64,000 nt of DNA from Flavisericum labens (GTDB taxonomy: Bacteria > Bacteroidota > Bacteroidia > Flavobacteriales > Flavobacteriaceae). A model generated the notes under the pieces. The model saw only the letters and a list, made by a program, of their open reading frames with translations. It had not been told where the DNA came from and did no database searches. A program made the translations under genes and the position numbers. Where the stretch lies: positions 1-64,000 of the forward strand of contig NZ_JBJJBQ010000011.1 of NCBI RefSeq assembly GCF_045446075.1, given 5' to 3'. Positions 25,540 to 34,873 of the stretch are shown piece by piece (within the stretch, counting starts at the first letter, position 1; each line of letters begins with the position of its first letter).

Positions 25540-26436
25540 CTAATTTAGTTTAAGCTTCCAGTTAATGTTATAGCTGTCGTTTGGTTTTAAGACTTTTAAA
25601 CCTATTTTATTGTTGAAACTATTTGAAATCCCAGTAGTTGGCTCAATAGCTAGGGTATTATCCTTAGGCGGTGTATATAATTGTAAAAAGGATTTTTTTT
25701 CAGAAGAGGTCAACTCAAAACTATAATCAGGTGTTTCAAATAAAATATTATTTGAGTCTAGTACAAAACAATCATCTAAAGACTTATTCTTAATCTTAAA
25801 TTCATTATTTATTTCAATATTTCTTAATCCTTGAGTTATATTTCTTTCATCAAAATTAACATGTTTATGGCTTTTAAATCGAACAATGCTATTATATAAA
25901 TTAGTACTAGTAAAATATGGATGCCAACCAATGGTAAAAGGAAAGGTTTTAAAATCTGTGTTTTTAACCGACACTGATAAATCAAGACTACGATTGGTTA
26001 ACGTATATTTTAAATCAATTCTGTAAGTATAAGGAAACCCGTGGACATATTCTTTTTCTTCGTATCGCAAAAAAACTGCAGCTTCATCTTTTATGGTTTT
26101 TTTTGCAACCAGTTGAAATGTTTTATTATAAACCAAGCCGTGCAAGGCATTGTTTTCCTTTTGTTGATTAATATTTAAAAAATATGTATTTCCATCAAAA
26201 TCATACTTGCCATCTGCAATCCTGTTAGCAAATGGAAACAAAATTGAAGAGGCATAAGTTTCATCGTAGGTTAAGGAGCTTAAATCCCTTATGATATGGT
26301 GATTATTAAGAACTAACTCTTGTATACTGGCTCCCAAATTTAAATAGATTTTTGCATAGGATACTTTTTCAGAATCTTCTATTTCTATAAAATCAAGATT
26401 GTTTTTTGAATCTTTGGTATGTTTGATTAGGTACAA
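25540..26436 (-). CDS. Aldose 1-epimerase family protein (galactose mutarotase-like)
   Basis: 298 aa. It probably interconverts anomers of galactose so that galactokinase receives the alpha form. Conserved parts are FPFANRI, NALHGLVYN with the first catalytic His, GWHPYF with the second His, and AIEPTTG with the catalytic Glu. No signal peptide is visible, so it is cytoplasmic. It lies 2 bp upstream of galK. The family also contains epimerases of other sugars. Confidence 0.88.
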   Translation of the reverse strand: MYLIKHTKDSKNNLDFIEIEDSEKVSYAKIYLNLGASIQELVLNNHHIIRDLSSLTYDETYASSILFPFANRIADGKYDFDGNTYFLNINQQKENNALHGLVYNKTFQLVAKKTIKDEAAVFLRYEEKEYVHGFPYTYRIDLKYTLTNRSLDLSVSVKNTDFKTFPFTIGWHPYFTSTNLYNSIVRFKSHKHVNFDERNITQGLRNIEINNEFKIKNKSLDDCFVLDSNNILFETPDYSFELTSSEKKSFLQLYTPPKDNTLAIEPTTGISNSFNNKIGLKVLKPNDSYNINWKLKLN

Positions 26437-26575
26437 TTAATTTTTAAATTTAGGTTTGTATTCATTTTTAATAAATATAGATTTCAATTTTAAATATTTT
26501 ATGATCGAACAAGGGGGTACTAATACATCAATTAAAGGGTTTATTAGTATAAATTTTCTAATATAAAAAGCTATC

Positions 26576-26764
26576 CTATAAATCAACCTCTAAAAGCTTT
26601 GGCCTTGTACCTGTGATAGTTTTAATTCTTTCAAGAACTTCTTTATTGGAATTGGATAAATCGTCAAGTATTAAGACTTCAAAACCATTTTCTATTAAAG
26701 CAACTACGGTATGCGATCCAATATAACCGCAACCACCTGTTACCATTATTCTCTTTTTCATCAT
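26576..26764 (-). pseudogene. Truncated galE (first 60 codons only)
   Basis: 62 aa that align with the N-terminus of the intact GalE at 18985-20016 (TGGCGYIGSHTV, LDDLSNSNKEVLERIK, GTRPKL) and then stop. The NAD-binding start is kept while the catalytic domain is gone, so it cannot be a working epimerase. At the DNA level it is clearly diverged from the intact copy, so it is the remnant of a different allele, not a fresh duplication. It lies upstream of the aldose epimerase, in the same orientation. The 139 bp that follow hold no recognisable gene. Confidence 0.85.
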
Positions 26765-26787
26765 AAAAACTTAATTATTTAATTACT

Positions 26788-28140
26788 TCAATCTTTAGCT
26801 TTTGCATTCCAAACTAATACAGCTAAAATCATTGAAAGTATCGCTGCGCCTAACCAAAATATTCTTATCTGTGAAAAATCATAAGTCATTACTCCTTCAA
26901 CCATTGATGAAGAATCCTCTATGTATATGCCACTCATAACCTCTTGGATACCTGCTCCCGCATAACTAGCTATACCGATTAATCCCATGGCTGCACCTGC
27001 GGCTTTCTTTGGCGCTAAATCCACAGCCATTAAACCTCCTAAAAAAGTAATTAAGATACCAATAGCAAACCCGTGTACTACCATTGAAATTGAATCTGTT
27101 AGTACATTTGAGTTTGTATAAAACAAAAAGACTGACACAGATGCAACATTGAGAATTCCTGCCACCAAAGCCGGTACATTTCTACTGCCTTTAAAAAACC
27201 TGTCTGAAATAAATCCTGACACTACCGTTCCTATGATTCCCGATATGGCTGTCAATCCAATAATTTGAGCTGCCTCAATATTGCTGTAGCCTTTCTCTGC
27301 CTCGGCATAAAACACTCCCCAGCTCTCTATGGCATATCGGATGACATACATCAACGCCGATGAAAGCGCAAGTAACCAAATAGCTGGATTTTTTAATATG
27401 GCCTTTTGAGAACTACTTACATCTTTGGACTTATTTTCAAGTGGTTCTTCCCCTTTCTCTTTCTGCTCTAGCGATACAACAGAAGGCAAACCTTTGCTCT
27501 CTGGACTATCGTACAGGAATATCTTTACCATAATTGCTCCAAGTATTCCAACTATTCCTGCTCCCCAAAAGCCCCATTGCCAACCTCCCAAACCAATCAA
27601 TAATGGCAACAGTGTAAAAGCAATTGCCTTACCTATGTTATGACTGGCACTCCACGCGGCATAATAGGTACCTCGCTCTTTTGCCTTAAACCACCTGGTA
27701 AGCGCTACTACACAGGGAGCTGCTCCCTGTGACTGAAACCAACCGCTTAAACCCCAGACTACAATAAACACCACAAAAATTGGAAAAAAGCCCAAAATTA
27801 AGTTGGCTAAAGCCGTAAAAAGTAAACCTATTGAAATAAATTTATTGACATTTAAATGGTCTGATAAAAAGCCATTTACTAACTTACCTATTGCATAGGA
27901 AAAGAAAAGAGCCGAACCAATTTGTCCTAATTGTGCAGGGTCAAATATTTCTGCATCCACTAGAGGTTTTTTAATGACGCTCAAACTCAACCTACATACA
28001 TAAAAAAAAGCATATCCAAATGTGGCCGAGAGAAAAACACTCCATTTGGACAGCTTATATTTTCTAGTTGATTCTGTTACATCATTTATCTCTTCCTTTG
28101 CTGGAAGTGGGGCAAAGAATTTTTTAATAATTTTAATCAT
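26788..28140 (-). CDS. MFS transporter, OPA family (GlpT/UhpC-like organophosphate transporter)
   Basis: The open frame begins at 28230, but the internal Met at 28140 (MIKIIKKFFAPLPAKEE) gives the usual OPA-family start; 450 aa. Twelve membrane segments are present. Family marks are FGYAFFYVCRLSLSVIKKP in helix 1, SYAIGKLVNGFLSDH, and YYAAWSASHNIGKA, similar to the GlpT region around its substrate-binding residues. These antiporters exchange organophosphates such as glycerol 3-phosphate for phosphate. The gene next to it is a glycerophosphodiester phosphodiesterase whose product would be glycerol 3-phosphate, which supports that substrate (inference). Confidence 0.87.
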   Translation of the reverse strand: MIKIIKKFFAPLPAKEEINDVTESTRKYKLSKWSVFLSATFGYAFFYVCRLSLSVIKKPLVDAEIFDPAQLGQIGSALFFSYAIGKLVNGFLSDHLNVNKFISIGLLFTALANLILGFFPIFVVFIVVWGLSGWFQSQGAAPCVVALTRWFKAKERGTYYAAWSASHNIGKAIAFTLLPLLIGLGGWQWGFWGAGIVGILGAIMVKIFLYDSPESKGLPSVVSLEQKEKGEEPLENKSKDVSSSQKAILKNPAIWLLALSSALMYVIRYAIESWGVFYAEAEKGYSNIEAAQIIGLTAISGIIGTVVSGFISDRFFKGSRNVPALVAGILNVASVSVFLFYTNSNVLTDSISMVVHGFAIGILITFLGGLMAVDLAPKKAAGAAMGLIGIASYAGAGIQEVMSGIYIEDSSSMVEGVMTYDFSQIRIFWLGAAILSMILAVLVWNAKAKD

Positions 28141-28269
28141 AATTAAATTTTTAAATTTTTTGATGAGTTTTTCGGGAAGAATATTATTTGGAAAAAGCGC
28201 AGTAATACAACTGCGCCATTTCACTTTCAACTAAACTAAATTAAGACTAACTCATGCTATTAATAGTTC

Positions 28270-29214
28270 TTAGTTATGAAGTCCTTTGCTCCTTAAATAC
28301 TTCAATAATAATTCAGGTCTATCGGTTTGAATGATATCAATATTATTATCAATAAACCAATCGTAAATTGCAGGATTTTGAACAGCTTTTTCATCATCAT
28401 GCCCTGCATTGTGATGTGCCCATAGTGCATTAACCCAAATACTTGAGCCCCTATCCCTGATTTTTTTAAATTCTTTTATGAATTTGATACTATCATGTTT
28501 CACCGTAAATTCAAATGCTACAGGTGTGTTACTAGAAGATAAATACTCTTCAACTATTGTAGTTGCGTTGTTATTTGGCAATCCTAATATTGGCATAAAA
28601 TGAACTTTACCTAGGTAAGCTCCAAATTCATTTTCAACCTCGGACAAAGATTTTGCCCCTTTAATTACAACTTGGTCTTGTGTATCGGTTTCTTTGATAA
28701 TGGCATAACATTTGTCAAAAATGCTATAACTCTTATCTAGATTAACTAATATTTTGCCCTTGGCTACTTCTAAAGCTTGTTTTAGAGTAGGTATTTTATG
28801 TTGGGTTGCCACCCCTAGTCCATCAACTAACCGTAATGTTCTCAGAGAATCCAAGGACCATTCATTTATATTACCCTTACCAGTAGTAGTTCTATCTATA
28901 GTTTTGTCGTGCATTAAAACTAAGTGACCATCTTTTGTTTCTCTTATATCAATTTCAACCATGTCAACACCCATTTCAATACAATTTTCTATAGCCTGTA
29001 TAGAGTTTTCTGGTGCATTTCGCCAATCTCCTCTATGAGAAACAACAATGATTTGATTGTCATTTGAATCTTCTAAATTTGCTATTTTATCTTTTAAGGT
29101 TGAGTTTACTGTCAATTTTCCATCATTTTTACTATTTGAATCACAAGGACATTCTTCTTTGCATCCAGTAAAAACAGCTAAAAAAATAATTATAAGTAAA
29201 ATGGGTGTTCGCAT
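28270..29214 (-). CDS. Glycerophosphodiester phosphodiesterase lipoprotein
   Basis: 314 aa. The N-terminal lipobox FTGC (C18) anchors it in the envelope. The GDPD domain begins VVSHRGDWRNAPENS, continues MVEIDIRETKDG and LVLMHDKTIDRTTTGKG, with the catalytic His pair and Glu/Asp metal ligands in place, and ends IIQTDRPELLLKYL. It hydrolyses glycerophosphodiesters to glycerol 3-phosphate and an alcohol. It sits between the GlpT-like transporter and a propeller protein, so the product could be imported by the transporter. Confidence 0.93.
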   Translation of the reverse strand: MRTPILLIIIFLAVFTGCKEECPCDSNSKNDGKLTVNSTLKDKIANLEDSNDNQIIVVSHRGDWRNAPENSIQAIENCIEMGVDMVEIDIRETKDGHLVLMHDKTIDRTTTGKGNINEWSLDSLRTLRLVDGLGVATQHKIPTLKQALEVAKGKILVNLDKSYSIFDKCYAIIKETDTQDQVVIKGAKSLSEVENEFGAYLGKVHFMPILGLPNNNATTIVEEYLSSSNTPVAFEFTVKHDSIKFIKEFKKIRDRGSSIWVNALWAHHNAGHDDEKAVQNPAIYDWFIDNNIDIIQTDRPELLLKYLRSKGLHN

Positions 29215-29239
29215 GATATTTTTAATGTTTCAGCTAAGT

Positions 29240-30718
29240 TTATTTAATCACTAATTTTGAGGTTGCTACTTTAGCATCTTCATTTACTTTCAAAATATAA
29301 ACTCCAGCTCTTAGATTTGAAGTTTTAATCATCTCATTTGCTTCAATACTTTTTGTGTACACTTGTTTACCTAACATATCAAAGATTTGAATCGATTTTA
29401 TACCATTTGAAGCTGTTGATACATAAAACTCTCCATTATTAACTGGATTAGGGTATACTGTGAATCCGTTAATAGATTCTTTAGATGTTGATAAGGTAAT
29501 GGCGTTTACGTTTGATGTGTGTCTTGCATTTTTACCATACATAGGCCAGCCTCCTACTTGTAAACCAGTTGCAGAAGTAGTTAAGGCACTTAATTTACCC
29601 GCAGAAGCTGTTTCAACACCAACGTAAATTGTACCATCTGAATTAATGGCAGCCGGAGATGTAATTTTAGTTCCTAAACTTAAAGGCGTGTAAGCTTCTG
29701 TACCATCGCTATTAAGCACATAAAACATTCCACTAGTGTCACCAAAATATAATCTGCCAAGATTATCAATAGCAGGAACAACTTCAATTGCTGAACTTGC
29801 TGTGTAAGTCCAAAGTATATTTCCATTTAATGGATTAAATGCTTGCATTTTTCCTCCAGTATTACCTAAATACACAGTTCCATCAGCGGCAACTGCTGGA
29901 CCACCCTTCTCTACATTCTCGCCAGTAAAGGTAACAGACCATTTCTCAGTACCATCTATCGGGTTATATGCTTTCAATACACCATCACCTGCTGAATTTA
30001 ATTTTGCGGAAGCATAAATTGTTCCATCATCTGCAAGCGCTATTGCTGAACTGGCATAACCACCTGACCCATATGTTGCAGACCATTTTTGAGTACCATC
30101 TGGATTAATTGCATAAATATTATCGTTAGTTGCAATGGCATAAATAGTTCCATCAGATGCTATAGCAGGTACGCAATTAAAATCAGTTCCTGTTTCAAAA
30201 ATCCAATTTTGTGTTGTCAAATCGAGAGTGAAGTTTCGAGCTCCTCTATTATTGTTATTACGAGTCATTATATAAACTTCTCCATTTGAGGCAAAAGCTG
30301 GAGCTGAATAGCGTACTCGAGAGTTCATATAAAAAGTACGTAAAGTATCCCCCGTAGCAGCATTAAATCTATGTACACGTCTTCCATAATGACCGCTTAT
30401 ATAAACTGATCCATCTGCATTTATTGAAGGACTGGATATAACTTGATCTACTTTACCTTGAGAAGAACCTTCATTAACATGTCCCATCCATTTTAGAGTG
30501 TTATTTGGGTTTATAGCAAAGAGATTTTCAGGAGAAGTCTCATAGGTTAGTGTTTCTCTTGTACCATAATCACAAGCTATGTAAATTGTACCATCATTTG
30601 CAATAGCTGGACCCGAGTAAGCTACTTTATCTGGTAATGTATAAGACCAGCTTTCAACTAACTGACCATAAGAGGCCATAGATAATAATAATCCTAATAC
30701 TGTGTAAAATTTTTTCAT
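29240..30718 (-). CDS. PQQ-type beta-propeller protein with T9SS sorting domain
   Basis: 492 aa. A signal peptide ends at about residue 19 (MASYGQ). The body consists of repeated DGTIYV / NPDGTQKWSATYG units of the PQQ-like propeller type and closes with GGWPMYGKNARHTSN. The C-terminal 75 residues (VYPNPVNNGEFYV to KLVIK) are a type A T9SS sorting domain, so it should be secreted or displayed by type IX secretion. It is a paralog of the next gene upstream (30805). I see no evidence that it binds PQQ or is a dehydrogenase; a binding or scaffold role is likely. Confidence 0.8.
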   Translation of the reverse strand: MKKFYTVLGLLLSMASYGQLVESWSYTLPDKVAYSGPAIANDGTIYIACDYGTRETLTYETSPENLFAINPNNTLKWMGHVNEGSSQGKVDQVISSPSINADGSVYISGHYGRRVHRFNAATGDTLRTFYMNSRVRYSAPAFASNGEVYIMTRNNNNRGARNFTLDLTTQNWIFETGTDFNCVPAIASDGTIYAIATNDNIYAINPDGTQKWSATYGSGGYASSAIALADDGTIYASAKLNSAGDGVLKAYNPIDGTEKWSVTFTGENVEKGGPAVAADGTVYLGNTGGKMQAFNPLNGNILWTYTASSAIEVVPAIDNLGRLYFGDTSGMFYVLNSDGTEAYTPLSLGTKITSPAAINSDGTIYVGVETASAGKLSALTTSATGLQVGGWPMYGKNARHTSNVNAITLSTSKESINGFTVYPNPVNNGEFYVSTASNGIKSIQIFDMLGKQVYTKSIEANEMIKTSNLRAGVYILKVNEDAKVATSKLVIK

Positions 30719-30748
30719 AATATTTAAGTTTTGAATGTTAGTTATCTA

Positions 30749-30772
30749 GACGGCTCTTAAAAAGAACCGTCC
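30749..30772. repeat. Stem-loop between the two propeller genes
   Basis: GACGGCTCTT and AAGAACCGTC can pair with one mismatch around a short A-rich loop. No T run follows on the minus strand, so a terminator is unlikely. It may be a processing or stability element between the two genes. Confidence 0.4.
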
Positions 30773-30804
30773 GATATTTATTTAATAAATTGGTTTTGAA
30801 TACT

Positions 30805-32301
30805 TTATCTACCCGTATGCTTAGCATCCTTGGCATACATAGGCCAACCTCCATTTGCTAATCCTGTAGCTTCTGTTTGGAACGCATAAACTTTGCCAAA
30901 ATCACCATCATTTGCAGCTACATATATAGTGCCATCTGAACCTATTACAGCCGATGAATGAATTTCATCACCAAGCTTCACAACTTTATATAATTTCTCG
31001 CCATCAGAACTTATGACATGAAAGAATCCAGCAAGGTCTCCAAAATATAGGTTACCTTCATTATCAATGGCTGGTACAGTCTCTATTGCTCCATTTGCTG
31101 TATAAGACCATTTTTCAGTACCATCTGGGTTGTAAGCAATCATTTTTTCCTCATAGCCACCAAGATAAATGGTTCCATCTGGAGCTATCGCTGGACCTCC
31201 TTGGTTAGCCTTAGCTGGTAAAGTCTTACGCCATTTCTCTGTACCATCTGCTGGGTTATAAGCAATTAGCACACCTTCAGAACCATTTTCCCCTGCGAAA
31301 TAAACAGTTCCGTCCTCTCCTATTGCTATTGCAGTTGCTGCCCAAGTTCCGTAAACCGCGCGCCATTTTTCTGTTCCATCAGGATTGATGGCATAAACAT
31401 TATCATTGGTTGAGCTTACATAAATAGTTCCGTCAGATGCTATCGCCGGAGTTGAGTTAAAGTCTTCTCCTGCTTCAAACACCCAGTTCATAGTATTTAA
31501 AGATGCATCTAAGGAGTAAAAACCTTTTCCTGCTTTGTTGTAACCACCAACATATACTGTACCATCAGCTCCAAAAACAGGACATGAGTAACGTATTCTG
31601 GCATCTGTATTGTATTCTCCTTCAATAACACCTGTTGATGCATTAAGACGCCATATTTTTCTACTGTAAAAACTAGCCGTATATACAGATCCATCAGCAG
31701 CAATTGAAGGGGAAGACCTTATTTGGTCTGACTTATTTTGAGACCCTTCCAAAAATACCTGATCCCAAACTTTTGCACCATCTTTTATAGCTATAAAATC
31801 TGGACCTTGATTTTCCCTAATAGCCTGATTGAATCCAATAAACAACGTTCCATCATCCGATAAGGCAGGTGATGAATGGTTCAACTTACCTTCCAAAGTA
31901 TAGTTCCATAACTCAGTTGGAGGTGTACTTGATAATGACTGTTCTAAAGTAATGGTTTTAGAGGTTAAAATACTTGAGCTTCCAGTATTGTCAACAACTG
32001 TTAATGTAATGGCGTATTCACCTCCATCTGCATAAAAATGTTCTGGAGACTGCTTTTGTGAGCTTTCGCCGTCACCAAAGTCCCAATTCCAAGATGTTAT
32101 AAATCCATCTATATCAGATGACTTGTCTGTAAAAACTATTTTTTCTTCTGCTCTAAATTTTTCTGCTGTAACTAAAAAATCAGCTACTGGTTTAACGGTT
32201 TCTGCTCTTCCTATAGCAGCTACATCATCACTTTCACAAGATGTAAATGTATATATCACTAATGCACTAAAAACAAGCGCTAACGTTATTATTCTTTTCA
32301 T
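30805..32301 (-). CDS. PKD-domain and PQQ-type propeller lipoprotein
   Basis: 498 aa. A lipobox ends in TSC at about residue 22. Residues 40-120 form a PKD domain (SWNWDFGDGESSQKQSPEHF), followed from about 128 by a propeller of repeated DGTIYVSS / NPDGTEKWR units. It ends with GGWPMYAKDAKHTGR like its paralog at 29240, but lacks the T9SS tail. It is a surface lipoprotein candidate encoded with SusC/SusD and phosphodiesterase genes, probably binding the substrate. No catalytic motif is apparent. Confidence 0.78.
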   Translation of the reverse strand: MKRIITLALVFSALVIYTFTSCESDDVAAIGRAETVKPVADFLVTAEKFRAEEKIVFTDKSSDIDGFITSWNWDFGDGESSQKQSPEHFYADGGEYAITLTVVDNTGSSSILTSKTITLEQSLSSTPPTELWNYTLEGKLNHSSPALSDDGTLFIGFNQAIRENQGPDFIAIKDGAKVWDQVFLEGSQNKSDQIRSSPSIAADGSVYTASFYSRKIWRLNASTGVIEGEYNTDARIRYSCPVFGADGTVYVGGYNKAGKGFYSLDASLNTMNWVFEAGEDFNSTPAIASDGTIYVSSTNDNVYAINPDGTEKWRAVYGTWAATAIAIGEDGTVYFAGENGSEGVLIAYNPADGTEKWRKTLPAKANQGGPAIAPDGTIYLGGYEEKMIAYNPDGTEKWSYTANGAIETVPAIDNEGNLYFGDLAGFFHVISSDGEKLYKVVKLGDEIHSSAVIGSDGTIYVAANDGDFGKVYAFQTEATGLANGGWPMYAKDAKHTGR

Positions 32302-32312
32302 GATTAATTTAT

Positions 32313-33422
32313 TTAATTAATATATTGTTTTACTAAAACCGGATAATCGGTTTGTATAATATTTCCCATTAGATTGACAATTTTATTAATTTGATTATAG
32401 TTGTCATCTACTGGAACAGTACTGGTGTTTACGTAAGCATTTTTTAGAATATACCAGCCCTCTCCCTTTGCTTTATCAACTAGATTTTGATTAAAAGAAG
32501 CATCAGTATAATGCACTACTTTAACACCCGTATCTATATAGGTGTTGAAATCTGACTCGCTACTAATGTTAGGCATCGCAAGCGCATTGGCATCCTTACT
32601 TATTATGCTGTTGATAACCGCAACATCTTTAGAATAAAACAACACTTGTTTTACCATGCCGTATTGTTTTATATCAGCATAAACCTTTTCAAAAGGGGCT
32701 TTGTTATGAATATCTAAATCTATATAAAGTTGTCCTCTGGATATTGCCAAAACTTCTTTTAAAGTTGGAATTCTTTCGTTGGTTAAAACACCATTACCAT
32801 CGTAAAGTTTGAATTCTTTTAATTCCTGAAGTGTGAAATCTGAAACATTACCAGAACCATTAGTTGTTCTGTCTATGGTTTTATCATGCATTAATACTAG
32901 CTCACCATCTTTTGATGTTCTTACATCAATTTCAATCATACCGATAGAATTGGTAATGGCTGCATTTACTGAGGCTATAGAATTTTCAGGATGTACATTA
33001 TGGTTTCCTCTATGCGCACAGATGAGTATTTCATCATCACTCAATTTATCTATTAGGGCTTTTCTTCCACTAATATCGTTACTATAATATACCTTAACGT
33101 CTTGTGAAACTGCAGAAGTATTATTGCCGTTTTGTAACGTTAATGTTACCTCATAGGTTCCTCCCCCAATTTCAGTGTATGCATGGGATGGGTTTTTGGA
33201 GCTTGAAGTATTTCCATCTCCAAAATCCCATTCATACACTGTATTTTCATCAATCCCAGTAGAGTTATTTGTAAAATTAACAGGAGTACCAATCTGCACT
33301 TCGGCTGGCTGAAACGAAAATGATGCCGTTAATTTTTGAGTATTTGGTTCATCAGTGCTACACGATGGTAATACCGTAAACAACATGAAATACCATACAA
33401 ATATGAATACAAACTTTTTCAT
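32313..33422 (-). CDS. PKD-domain glycerophosphodiester phosphodiesterase lipoprotein
   Basis: 369 aa. A lipobox LPSC (C21) is followed by a PKD domain (about 30-110, VYEWDFGDGNTSSSKNPSHA) and a GDPD domain from about 130 (LICAHRGNHNVHPENS, MIEIDVRTSKDG, LVLMHDKTIDRTTNGSG, IIQTDYPVLVKQYI). The catalytic His pair and acidic residues are present. The PKD module may hold the enzyme near its polymer. It lies between susD and the PKD propeller gene and is one of three GDPD proteins in the region. Confidence 0.92.
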   Translation of the reverse strand: MKKFVFIFVWYFMLFTVLPSCSTDEPNTQKLTASFSFQPAEVQIGTPVNFTNNSTGIDENTVYEWDFGDGNTSSSKNPSHAYTEIGGGTYEVTLTLQNGNNTSAVSQDVKVYYSNDISGRKALIDKLSDDEILICAHRGNHNVHPENSIASVNAAITNSIGMIEIDVRTSKDGELVLMHDKTIDRTTNGSGNVSDFTLQELKEFKLYDGNGVLTNERIPTLKEVLAISRGQLYIDLDIHNKAPFEKVYADIKQYGMVKQVLFYSKDVAVINSIISKDANALAMPNISSESDFNTYIDTGVKVVHYTDASFNQNLVDKAKGEGWYILKNAYVNTSTVPVDDNYNQINKIVNLMGNIIQTDYPVLVKQYIN

Positions 33423-33441
33423 TTATACTATTCTAGTTTTG

Positions 33442-34860
33442 TTAGTATCCCGGATTTTGCGACATACTATCAGGATCCGAGTCAATTTGTGCCTGGGGAA
33501 TTGGAAGTAAAAGGTCTTCTTGATTTATAGTGATATTGGCTGTAGATGGCATACCATCAAAATGAGTATTCATGATGCTAATAGGATCTCCTAACCTTTT
33601 AATATCTAACCAACGATGCGGTTCATGAAATAGCTCATGCCTTCTCTCTTCTAACAACGCTGTAATAAACTCCGTTTGATTTGTAACAGTAGCTGATGTT
33701 AAACTTGCCAAACCTGCTCTTGTTCTTATTTGGTTTAACAAGTCAAATGCTTCGCCATCGGCTGCATACCCTTGGGCATTCAAAGCCTCGGCCAACATCA
33801 ACAATACATCGGCATACCTTAGTACTATAACATTGTTATCTCCATCATCCACTACGGGCTGATCATCATCAATATATTTAGTTGAAATAAAAACTGTTGA
33901 GGTACTGGCATCGGGAACTATTTCATCTCTTCTTAAGTCTCCCGCTTCAAAAGAACTTGCTAAGTCCTCAGTAATAATATTGTTGCCACGAGAGCCTGGA
34001 TTAGCTTGAGAAGAAAATCTTGTGGCGAATTTGCTACCTTCAGAGTTTCCGTTTACGTCAGACTTGAATTGAATCTCAAAAATAGATTCAGATCCATTTT
34101 CATTATTCACTCCAAAATTATCTGCGTAATTATTTAAAAGCGTATAACCGGTTACTGCTCTTAATGCTGTTTCTGCTGCTTGCGGATTACCATTGGTTAA
34201 ATACACTTTACCCAGCAAAGCATTAGCAGCTCCTTTTGTTGCCCTACCAGTATCATTCGACTCGGGCAATTCATTTTGCGCTTCAGATAAATCTGTTATT
34301 ATTTGAGCAAATACTTCGGCTTTAGATGTTCTTCCTTGTCCAAAAAAGTCAGTAGGGTTTGTTGTTTCTTGGGTTACCAAAGGTACATCTCCATATAGAT
34401 TTACAAGGTTATAATAAATCAACGCACGTATAAACCTAGCTTCGCCTTTTCTTGTTGCTTTTGTTGCTTGATCCATATCGGTTATAGCGTCAATTCTATT
34501 TAGTACGATATTAGCCGTTTGAATGGCAATATAAGAATCCCTCCATGTTGAAGTAATAACTGGATTTGTTGTAACTCTATTAAACAAATCCATATCGCCA
34601 AAGCCACCTGAATTTGAAGGCTCTTCCTCAAACGTATTATCAGAACGTGTTTCTAATAAAATGTGATAATTATAACCATAAAGGCCATCCCGTTGTAACG
34701 CACCATACATAGCATTAACAGCAGCTTCTAAATCTGCTGCATTTCTATAAAACCCAGCTGAAGTGTTTTGGTCCTCAGGTGCTAAATTAAGGTCGTCTTC
34801 GCATGATGCATTCATGAGCATCATTGTAACACTAAAGAATATATATTTAAGTATTTTCAT
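33442..34860 (-). CDS. SusD/RagB-like glycan-binding lipoprotein (first pair)
   Basis: The frame is open from 34887, but the Met at 34860 starts a normal lipoprotein signal (MKILKYIFFSV, lipobox NASC) and removes the overlap with susC; 472 aa. SusD hallmarks are ADLEAAVNAMYGALQ near the N-terminus, ARFIRALIYYNLVNLYGDVP in the first TPR region, VLRYADVLLMLAEALNAQG and the final RRHELFHEPHRWLDIKRLG. It is a surface lipoprotein that captures ligand and passes it to the SusC partner. Confidence 0.93.
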   Translation of the reverse strand: MKILKYIFFSVTMMLMNASCEDDLNLAPEDQNTSAGFYRNAADLEAAVNAMYGALQRDGLYGYNYHILLETRSDNTFEEEPSNSGGFGDMDLFNRVTTNPVITSTWRDSYIAIQTANIVLNRIDAITDMDQATKATRKGEARFIRALIYYNLVNLYGDVPLVTQETTNPTDFFGQGRTSKAEVFAQIITDLSEAQNELPESNDTGRATKGAANALLGKVYLTNGNPQAAETALRAVTGYTLLNNYADNFGVNNENGSESIFEIQFKSDVNGNSEGSKFATRFSSQANPGSRGNNIITEDLASSFEAGDLRRDEIVPDASTSTVFISTKYIDDDQPVVDDGDNNVIVLRYADVLLMLAEALNAQGYAADGEAFDLLNQIRTRAGLASLTSATVTNQTEFITALLEERRHELFHEPHRWLDIKRLGDPISIMNTHFDGMPSTANITINQEDLLLPIPQAQIDSDPDSMSQNPGY

Positions 34861-34873
34861 TGTCTTTTTTTTT

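Noticed and set aside
30749..30772. Terminator between propeller genes
   Set aside because: The stem has no T run on the minus strand, so it is recorded only as a stem-loop.
29240..32301. PQQ-dependent dehydrogenases
   Set aside because: The proteins have the propeller repeats but no recognisable cofactor or catalytic residues and are mainly repeats with PKD or sorting domains.
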